Assembly: GCF_002042885.1 (NCBI RefSeq)
Contig: NZ_MVFY01000004.1
Span: 248,001 to 312,000, forward strand
Direction of reading: 5' to 3'
Length of the DNA stretch: 64,000 nucleotides
Origin: Citrobacter portucalensis
GTDB lineage: Bacteria; Pseudomonadota; Gammaproteobacteria; Enterobacterales; Enterobacteriaceae
Shown here piece after piece: positions 58,801 to 64,000 of this stretch. A program made the translations under genes and the position numbers. The notes under the pieces are model-generated. The model was not told the origin of the DNA. It worked only from the letters and a program-made list of their open reading frames with translations, and ran no database searches. Numbering within the stretch: position 1 is the first letter of the stretch; every line of letters starts with the position of its first letter.

Positions 58801-59212
58801 AGCCTTTATCACCGAACAGTTTATCAACTGGTCGTTATCCGATTCAGTCACCCGTGTGGTGTTAACCATCCCGGCACCGTCAGAGGCGAACAGCGAGGAG
58901 GTTACGCAGATCCTGCTGACTGCCGCGCAGCGCTGTTCGCTGGTTATCGATAATCCGGCACCTGAAGTCTTCCTGGTTGACCTGCAGCAGGGGATTCAAA
59001 TCTTCGAACTGCGTATTTATGCCGCAGAGATGGGACATCGCATGCCGCTGCGCCATGAAATCCATCAACTGATTCTGGCAGGCTTCCGCGAGCACGGTAT
59101 TGATATGCCGTTCCCTCCGTTCCAGATGCGTCTGGAGAGCCTCGGCGGTAAGCAAACAGGGAGAACATTAAGTTCTGCAGGAAGAGGCAGTCGCCCGGCA
59201 GGGAGTTTGTAA
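55898..59212 (+). CDS. mscM: MscM (YjeP), MscS-family miniconductance mechanosensitive channel
   Basis: 1104 residues (1107 in E. coli). A signal peptide ends near LGAYAA, then a large periplasmic region of coiled coils (about 25-480), about eleven membrane helices (480-900) and a C-terminal MscS pore and beta domain with GVGLGFGLQEIFANFISG and KPIRIGDTVTI. It opens on membrane tension to protect against osmotic downshock. Start codon is GTG at 55898. It follows psd by 17 bases, linking membrane lipid supply and tension protection in one operon. Confidence 0.96.
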   Translation: MRLIITFLMAWCLSLGAYAATAPDAKQLTQELEQAKAAKPAQPETVEALQSALNALEERKGSLERAQQYQQVIDNFPKLSATLRAQLSNLRDEPRNVPTGLTTDALNQEILQVSSQLLEKSRQAQQEQDRAREIADSLSQLPQQQTDARRQLNELERRIGTANGNSAQNQAMQAESAKLKAQVDELELAQLSANNRQELARMRSELAEKQSQQLDAYLQALRNQLNSQRQREAERALESTELLAENSAGLPEGIVDQFKVNRELSQALNQQAQRMDLVASQQRQAASQTLQVRQALNTLREQSQWLGVSNMLGEALRAQVSRLPEMPKPQQLDTEMAQLRVHRMRYEDLLNKQPQLRQIHQADGQPLTAEQSSILNAQLRTQRELLNSLLQGGDTLILELTKLKVSNSQLEDALKEVNEATHRYLFWTSDVSPISLSWPVDIVQDLRRLISLDTFNQLGKASIMMLTSKETLLPLFAALVLVGFSLSSRKHFTRFLERSSARVGKVTQDHFWLTIRTVFWSILVASPLPVLWATLGYGLQEAWPYPLAVAIGDGVTATVPMLWAVMICATFARPNGLFIAHFGWPRNRVAKAMHYYLMSIGLIVPLIMAVIMFDNLNDREFSASLGRLCFILICGALAVVTLSLKRAGIPLYLDKEGNSDNMVNSMLWNMLMGAPLIAILAAAVGYLATSQALLARLETSVAIWFLLLVVYHVIRRWMLIQRRRLAFDRAKHRRAEMLAQRARGEEEPPHSTSLEGAIDVDESEVDLDAISAQSLRLVRSILMLIALLSVIVLWSEIHSAFGFLENISLWDVTSTVQGVESLEPITLGAVLIAILVFIITTQLVRNLPALLELALLQHLDLTPGTGYAITTITKYLLMLIGGLVGFSMIGIEWSKLQWLVAALGVGLGFGLQEIFANFISGLIILFEKPIRIGDTVTIRDLTGSVTKINTRATTISDWDRKEIIVPNKAFITEQFINWSLSDSVTRVVLTIPAPSEANSEEVTQILLTAAQRCSLVIDNPAPEVFLVDLQQGIQIFELRIYAAEMGHRMPLRHEIHQLILAGFREHGIDMPFPPFQMRLESLGGKQTGRTLSSAGRGSRPAGSL

Positions 59213-59231
59213 CGCACAATGCAGGCAAGAA

Positions 59232-59319
59232 ATGCCGGATGGCGACCCGTTGGGTCTAATCCGGCCTACGGGTCTGCAATTAACCTGTAGGCCCGATAAG
59301 CTTGCGCCATCGGGCATTT
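59232..59319. repeat. BIME between mscM and yjeM
   Basis: Two opposed REP units: gccggatggcgacccgttgggtctaatccggcctac and tgtaggcccgataagcttgcgccatcgggcattt. It lies between the convergent ends of mscM and yjeM. Confidence 0.88.
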
Positions 59320-59393
59320 CATCGCCGATTACAGACATTTTCGAGATTAATATGCGTCCGGATCGGCAACAGGCAATAAACGCCAGATGGCCT

Positions 59394-60896
59394 TTATTCC
59401 ACCGCCCACTCAGGCTCGTTGGTCGTGCGACGGCTGTAGTTCTGATAAATCGCCATCGCCAGCAGTGAGAAGAAGATCGGACCGCCGGTCATCCACAGTG
59501 CGCTGTTCCAGTCTCCGGCTTCAATCACCGGCTGGATGATGGTGAACACGTTGGCAAATGTCACCACCAGCACGACCACTCCCGTTGCCAGCAGCGTCGC
59601 CGCTCGGGTTTTAAAGACAACAAACGGCCTTTCCAGACCCGGACGGGATTTAAAGAACGGGAACGCCAGCGCCAGGAACAGATATGGCAGCGTCATCGAG
59701 ACATTCGCCATCAGCGTCAGTTTGTTATAGAACGCTGAAGCCGTATCGCCACCAAATGAAACCAACAGGATAAACAGGCTCACCAGCAGGCACTGTAACC
59801 ACATTGCCGTCGTCGGCATCCCTACGGCATTCAGTTTGGTCATCGGCGCGGGCCACAACGCCTTCGGCGTGCCCTGAATAATCGCTTTCAGCGGTGAGTA
59901 GCTGAGGGTGAAAAAAGCGCCGGTATAGGCAAGGAACATGGAAAGCCCGGTAATACGTGCAAACCATACGCCCATCACCATTGCGGCATCAGGGGAAAGA
60001 TGTAGCGCGTTACCCAACGTCATTCCGAGGCTTTTCATCAGGATATAGGTAATATTCCCGAGGTTAACTGAGCTATTACTTAATACCTGCTGCCAGTTAG
60101 TGCTAACGCCCCATAAAAAGATGGCCAGTGAATAACCAACAGAAATGACAATAGCGGCAAAGACAATGCCTTTAGCAAAGTTCTTTTCTGGTTTTTCTGT
60201 TTTATCAACCAGTCCCCCTACAGCTTCAATTCCGCCGTAAGCAAAAATGGCAAACACAACAAATGACAACATTGCCAGTCCTGACTGATATCCTGGATTA
60301 GGCGAAGAGATGAAATTAATATCCTGTGCAAAGTGGCCACCAGTTAATAACAAAATAGCGACACTCACTAACAACAGAACTAAATTAAGACACATTACGG
60401 CAATTCCACCTACAGCCGTAATACGCGCAATCTTATTAATACCCCGGGATGCCACGCAGGTCACCAGGATCATCCAACCGACTGCGAGCAGTCCGACAAC
60501 CTGCGTAGGCTCAAGCCCTGCGATACGCCAGTGCTGCGTCATGTCTGCGCCAAACAAGAAGGTTGAAAAAGGTACCCAGACTTTCGCCGCAGTACTAACC
60601 ATCCATATCACATAAGAAGAAAACCACATAAACGTGCCGATAAACGCATAGCGTGGTCCAACGCTATTATTCATCCACGAATAGATTCCCCCCTCTTCTT
60701 TCCGATAGGCAGAACCCATTTCCGCCATCATTAAAGCAAATGGAATAAAGAATAATAATGCAGAAAATATATACCACGGTATTGCACTATACCCCATTAA
60801 ATAGAACGCGGAGGGGCTATTAGCAAAACCGAAAACTGACGTAAATATCATGAGAATGAGACCTATCAGGCTCATCTTTTTTATTGTTTGGGTCAT
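59394..60896 (-). CDS. yjeM: YjeM, APC-family amino-acid transporter of unknown substrate
   Basis: 500-residue inner-membrane protein with about twelve to thirteen helices, same length as E. coli YjeM. It belongs to the amino acid/polyamine/organocation superfamily, in the glutamate:GABA antiporter-like group. The first-helix region SLIGLILMIFTSVFGFANSP and the AIFAYGGIEAVGGLVDKTEKP of helix six are characteristic. The substrate has not been established. The 5' half of the gene is noticeably AT-richer than its neighbours. ATG 60896 follows AAGGGATGG. Confidence 0.93.
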   Translation of the reverse strand: MTQTIKKMSLIGLILMIFTSVFGFANSPSAFYLMGYSAIPWYIFSALLFFIPFALMMAEMGSAYRKEEGGIYSWMNNSVGPRYAFIGTFMWFSSYVIWMVSTAAKVWVPFSTFLFGADMTQHWRIAGLEPTQVVGLLAVGWMILVTCVASRGINKIARITAVGGIAVMCLNLVLLLVSVAILLLTGGHFAQDINFISSPNPGYQSGLAMLSFVVFAIFAYGGIEAVGGLVDKTEKPEKNFAKGIVFAAIVISVGYSLAIFLWGVSTNWQQVLSNSSVNLGNITYILMKSLGMTLGNALHLSPDAAMVMGVWFARITGLSMFLAYTGAFFTLSYSPLKAIIQGTPKALWPAPMTKLNAVGMPTTAMWLQCLLVSLFILLVSFGGDTASAFYNKLTLMANVSMTLPYLFLALAFPFFKSRPGLERPFVVFKTRAATLLATGVVVLVVTFANVFTIIQPVIEAGDWNSALWMTGGPIFFSLLAMAIYQNYSRRTTNEPEWAVE

Positions 60897-61057
60897 TAAA
60901 CCATCCCTTACTCTGGCAAGCGTTTAACAAACGCCGCTCACCGGTTGGCACTGCTCTCTTTGCAGAGTTCAGCGATAAAAAAAACAACACAGAATTGATA
61001 CCTAAACGATATCAAATATCCAGGTGTAAATTGTGGCTATTAGAGGGGAAATGAAAA

Positions 61058-61100
61058 AATATGCTACAAAGTGGCGATTAAGCCACCACTTTGTATTGCA
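61058..61100 (-). terminator. Probable transcription end of epmA
   Basis: Ten pairing bases (tacaaagtgg/ccactttgta) with an inner gtggc/gccac alternative lie 11-47 bases after the epmA stop on the minus strand, followed by GCATATTTTTTCA. The T run is a few bases away from the stem, so this is a moderate candidate. Confidence 0.55.
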
Positions 61101-61110
61101 GAAGAGTAAG

Positions 61111-62088
61111 TTATGCGCGATCGACGGTAAATGCGATTACCTCGGCCAGGCTCTCTGCGCCCAGCGCCAGCATCACCAGACGGTCAACGCCCAGCGCCAC
61201 GCCTGAGCAATCCGGCATGCCGACTTTCAGCGCTTCCAGCAGGTTGGTATCGATAGGTTGCTGTGGTAAGCCTCGTGCGGCACGTTTGCGGTTATCCTGT
61301 TCAAACCGCTGCTGCTGTTCGCGCGCGTCGGTCAATTCATGGAAACCATTCGCCAGCTCAATACCTTTGTAATAAACCTCGAAACGTTCAGCCACGCGGT
61401 GATCTTCGGTACTGATTTGCGCCAGTGATGCCTGGCTGGCCGGGAAATGATACACAAACGTCGGCTTGTCTTTACCAATATGCGGTTCAACACCCATCGT
61501 AAACAGCAGTTGCAGTAAGGTATCCCGGTCTTCTTCGGTATCAGCGATATTGCTGAGATCCAATTTCGCCGCCACTTCCCGCAGTTGGGTTTTATCCGCA
61601 GACAGCGGGTCAATCTCCAGATGGCGCTGGAAGGCCTGCTGGTAAGAAAGGCTTTCCGCAGGTGAGCAGTCCAGCACCTGCTGGAGCAAATCATCCACTT
61701 CATTCATCAGGCGATACATATCGTAGTGCGGACGATACCACTCAAGCATGGTGAATTCAGGGTTATGATGGCGCCCCATCTCTTCATTACGGAAGCTGCG
61801 GCACAGTTGATACACCGGGCCGCATCCTGCCACCAGCAGGCGCTTCATATGGTATTCAGGGCTGGTCATTAAATAGAGATTCATTCCCTGGGAGTGTCCA
61901 GGGCCAACGAAACGCGTTTCGAACGGGAACAGGTGGATGTCCGTTACCGTTGCCTGACTCATACAAGGGGTCTCAACCTCAAGCACGCCACGATCGGCAA
62001 AAAAGCGGCGAATCTCCGCTATAATTGCTGCACGTTTCAACAGATTGGGGATGGACGCGCTCGGCTGCCAGGTTGCCGTTTCGCTCAT
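61111..62088 (-). CDS. epmA: EpmA (PoxA/GenX), EF-P lysine ligase
   Basis: 325-residue class II lysyl-tRNA-synthetase paralogue that attaches (R)-beta-lysine to Lys34 of elongation factor P; it lacks the anticodon-binding domain. Motif 2 [23 protein letters not shown] and motif 3 [15 protein letters not shown] are clear. Length as in E. coli. Start ATG 62088 follows GGAGAAACAACC. It is divergent from frdA. Confidence 0.97.
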   Translation of the reverse strand: MSETATWQPSASIPNLLKRAAIIAEIRRFFADRGVLEVETPCMSQATVTDIHLFPFETRFVGPGHSQGMNLYLMTSPEYHMKRLLVAGCGPVYQLCRSFRNEEMGRHHNPEFTMLEWYRPHYDMYRLMNEVDDLLQQVLDCSPAESLSYQQAFQRHLEIDPLSADKTQLREVAAKLDLSNIADTEEDRDTLLQLLFTMGVEPHIGKDKPTFVYHFPASQASLAQISTEDHRVAERFEVYYKGIELANGFHELTDAREQQQRFEQDNRKRAARGLPQQPIDTNLLEALKVGMPDCSGVALGVDRLVMLALGAESLAEVIAFTVDRA

Positions 62089-62412
62089 GGTTGTTTCTCC
62101 GATTTATGACAAGGGCACGAAGTCTACTCGTATCGCGCTAACGAGACAAATTTCAGGCAGCACTAATCATCACTGGCAATTGGATAAAAAAAGCGACTTA
62201 GGGTGGTTTAGTAATTAAATTAATCAAATTCAATGATAATTCCCCCCTATGACACGCTAAAAAAATCGAACACGTCAAATTTCCCGCACATCCCTAAGAC
62301 TATACTATTGTACCTATAAAGGAGCAGTGGAAACGCGTTCATAACCTGTTTGAAGCCGATGAAGCATCTGATTTCAGGCAGGGATGAAATAACAACAATC
62401 TGGAGGAATGTC
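62089..62412. other. epmA-frdA divergent intergenic region
   Basis: 324 bases without an ORF, AT-rich between about 62200 and 62280. It contains the frdA promoter (see separate entry) and the epmA promoter side. No REP, ERIC or RNA gene is evident. Confidence 0.7.
62266..62306 (+). promoter_or_regulatory. Candidate FNR site and -10 of the frdABCD promoter
   Basis: TCGAA-cacg-TCAAA at 62266-62279 is at the place of the E. coli frdA FNR site and resembles it, although it is degenerate against TTGAT-N4-ATCAA. TATACT at 62301-62306 would set the start near 62313, placing the FNR site at about -41, the class II position. Anaerobic activation is expected. Confidence 0.6.
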
Positions 62413-64000
62413 GTGCAAACCTTTCAAGCCGATCTTGCCATTATAGGCGCCGGTGGCGCGGGATTACGTGCTGCAATTGCTGCCGCACAAGCAAATCCCA
62501 ACGCTAAAATCGCACTGATCTCAAAAGTGTACCCAATGCGCAGCCATACCGTTGCTGCCGAAGGCGGCTCTGCTGCTGTCGCGCAGGATCATGACAGCTT
62601 TGACTACCATTTTCACGATACGGTAGCAGGCGGAGACTGGCTGTGTGAGCAGGATGTCGTGGATTACTTTGTCCACCACTGCCCAACTGAAATGACGCAA
62701 CTGGAACAATGGGGCTGCCCATGGAGCCGTCGTGAAGACGGTAGCGTCAACGTACGTCGCTTCGGCGGTATGAAAATCGAGCGTACCTGGTTTGCCGCGG
62801 ATAAGACCGGCTTCCACATGCTGCATACGCTGTTCCAAACATCTTTGCAGTTCCCGCAGATTCAGCGCTTTGACGAACACTTCGTTCTGGATATCCTGGT
62901 TGACGACGGTCATGCTCGCGGCCTGGTTGCCATGAACATGATGGAAGGCACGCTGGTGCAAATCCGTGCTAACGCTGTCGTGATGGCAACGGGCGGCGCA
63001 GGTCGTGTTTACCGTTACAACACCAACGGCGGCATCGTAACCGGCGACGGTATGGGCATGGCGCTGAGCCACGGCGTTCCGCTGCGTGATATGGAATTCG
63101 TTCAGTATCACCCAACAGGTCTGCCAGGATCCGGTATCCTGATGACTGAAGGCTGCCGTGGTGAAGGCGGTATTCTGGTCAACAAAAACGGCTACCGTTA
63201 TCTGCAAGACTACGGCATGGGTCCGGAAACCCCGCTGGGCGAGCCAAAAAACAAATACATGGAACTCGGTCCGCGCGACAAAGTTTCTCAGGCGTTCTGG
63301 CACGAATGGCGCAAAGGCAACACCATTTCAACTCCGCGTGGCGATGTGGTTCACCTCGACCTGCGTCACCTCGGCGAGAAAAAACTGCTCGAACGTTTAC
63401 CGTTCATCTGCGAACTGGCGAAAGCTTACGTGGGTGTCGATCCGGTTAAAGAACCGATCCCGGTACGTCCGACCGCGCACTACACCATGGGCGGTATCGA
63501 AACCGATCAGCACTGTGAAACCCGCATTAAAGGTCTGTTCGCTGTCGGCGAATGTTCCTCTGTTGGTCTGCATGGCGCTAACCGTCTGGGCTCTAACTCC
63601 CTGGCAGAACTGGTGGTCTTCGGTCGTATGGCCGGTGAGCAGGCAGCAGAACGCGCTGCAACGGCTGGCGCTGCAAACAGTGCCGCTCTTGATGCACAGG
63701 TTGCTGGCGTTGAAAAACGTCTGAAAGATCTGGTTAACCAGGAAGGTAACGAAAACTGGTCTAAGATCCGTGACGAAATGGGCCTGTCCATGGAAGAAGG
63801 TTGCGGTATCTACCGTACGCCGGAACTCATGCAGAAAACCGTTGATAAGCTGGCGGAACTGCAGGAACGCTTCAAGCGCGTACGTATCACTGATACCTCC
63901 AGCGTCTTCAACACCGACCTGCTGTATACCATCGAACTGGGTCACGGTCTGAACGTTGCTGAATGTATGGCGCACTCTGCTCTGGCGCGTAAAGAATCCC
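62413..64000 (+). CDS. frdA: FrdA, fumarate reductase flavoprotein subunit (3' end outside window)
   Basis: Catalytic flavoprotein of the quinol:fumarate reductase used in anaerobic respiration. The first 529 codons are in the window; E. coli FrdA has about 602. FAD-binding GAGGAGLRAA is at residues 12-21, and His45 in RSHTVAAEGG is the covalent FAD attachment residue. HPTGLPGSGILMTEGCRGEGG and the catalytic Arg region RPTAHYTMGGIETD are conserved. The start is GTG 62413 after ggaggaatgtc. It is expected to be followed by frdBCD beyond the window. Confidence 0.97.
   Translation, partial: MQTFQADLAIIGAGGAGLRAAIAAAQANPNAKIALISKVYPMRSHTVAAEGGSAAVAQDHDSFDYHFHDTVAGGDWLCEQDVVDYFVHHCPTEMTQLEQWGCPWSRREDGSVNVRRFGGMKIERTWFAADKTGFHMLHTLFQTSLQFPQIQRFDEHFVLDILVDDGHARGLVAMNMMEGTLVQIRANAVVMATGGAGRVYRYNTNGGIVTGDGMGMALSHGVPLRDMEFVQYHPTGLPGSGILMTEGCRGEGGILVNKNGYRYLQDYGMGPETPLGEPKNKYMELGPRDKVSQAFWHEWRKGNTISTPRGDVVHLDLRHLGEKKLLERLPFICELAKAYVGVDPVKEPIPVRPTAHYTMGGIETDQHCETRIKGLFAVGECSSVGLHGANRLGSNSLAELVVFGRMAGEQAAERAATAGAANSAALDAQVAGVEKRLKDLVNQEGNENWSKIRDEMGLSMEEGCGIYRTPELMQKTVDKLAELQERFKRVRITDTSSVFNTDLLYTIELGHGLNVAECMAHSALARKES

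Overview
The window is chromosomal DNA of an enterobacterium of the Escherichia/Salmonella/Citrobacter group. Almost every protein can be matched by eye to an E. coli K-12 protein, and gene order follows the E. coli tamB-to-frdA interval, read here in the opposite direction. REP/BIME and ERIC repeats, which are typical of enterobacteria, fill many intergenic gaps. Several genes not found at these places in E. coli K-12 (an AraC-type regulator before ytfF, a chemoreceptor between ytfF and ytfE, a DMT transporter next to rplI, a TSUP transporter next to rpsF) make a Citrobacter- or Salmonella-like genome more likely than E. coli itself. I cannot name the species from sequence alone.

Layout. 1-16.3 kb: tamB (cut by the window edge) and tamA, msrA, ytfL/paeA, ytfK, ytfJ, cysQ, cpdB, the divergent ytfH/qorB pair, an AraC regulator, ytfF and a chemoreceptor gene. 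16.5-24.7 kb: ytfE, cycA, fklB, ytfB, a DMT transporter, the rpsF-priB-rpsR-rplI ribosomal operon, a TSUP transporter and yjfY. 24.7-31.5 kb: the complete L-ascorbate regulon (ulaABCDEF, divergent ulaG, ulaR). 31.5-38.7 kb: yjfP, bsmA, yjfN, aidB, rlmB, rnr, nsrR. 38.9-51 kb: purA, yjeT, and the long leftward run nnr-tsaE-amiB-mutL-miaA-hfq-hflX-hflK-hflC, which mixes cell wall, mismatch repair, tRNA modification, RNA chaperone and FtsH-modulating functions. 51-64 kb: queG, three tRNA-Gly genes, orn, rsgA, psd-mscM, yjeM, epmA and the 5' part of frdA.

Linked functions. tamA and tamB overlap and encode the TAM envelope-assembly complex. ulaABC import ascorbate as its 6-phosphate, UlaG opens the lactone, and UlaD, UlaE and UlaF bring it to D-xylulose-5-phosphate under UlaR. 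NsrR and a consensus NsrR operator in front of its classical target ytfE both lie in the window. RNase R, RlmB, Hfq, HflX, RsgA, Orn, MiaA, QueG, TsaE and the tRNA genes form a dense set of translation and RNA-metabolism functions. A CpxR-type box precedes psd-mscM.

I found no mobile element, prophage, CRISPR array, toxin-antitoxin pair or defence island, and no convincing undescribed multi-gene system. The most notable local features are a REP element that supplies the 3' end of the chemoreceptor gene, an ERIC element duplicated together with tRNA-Gly genes, another ERIC inside the hfl operon, and a six-base tandem repeat in mutL at the position of a known Salmonella mutator switch.
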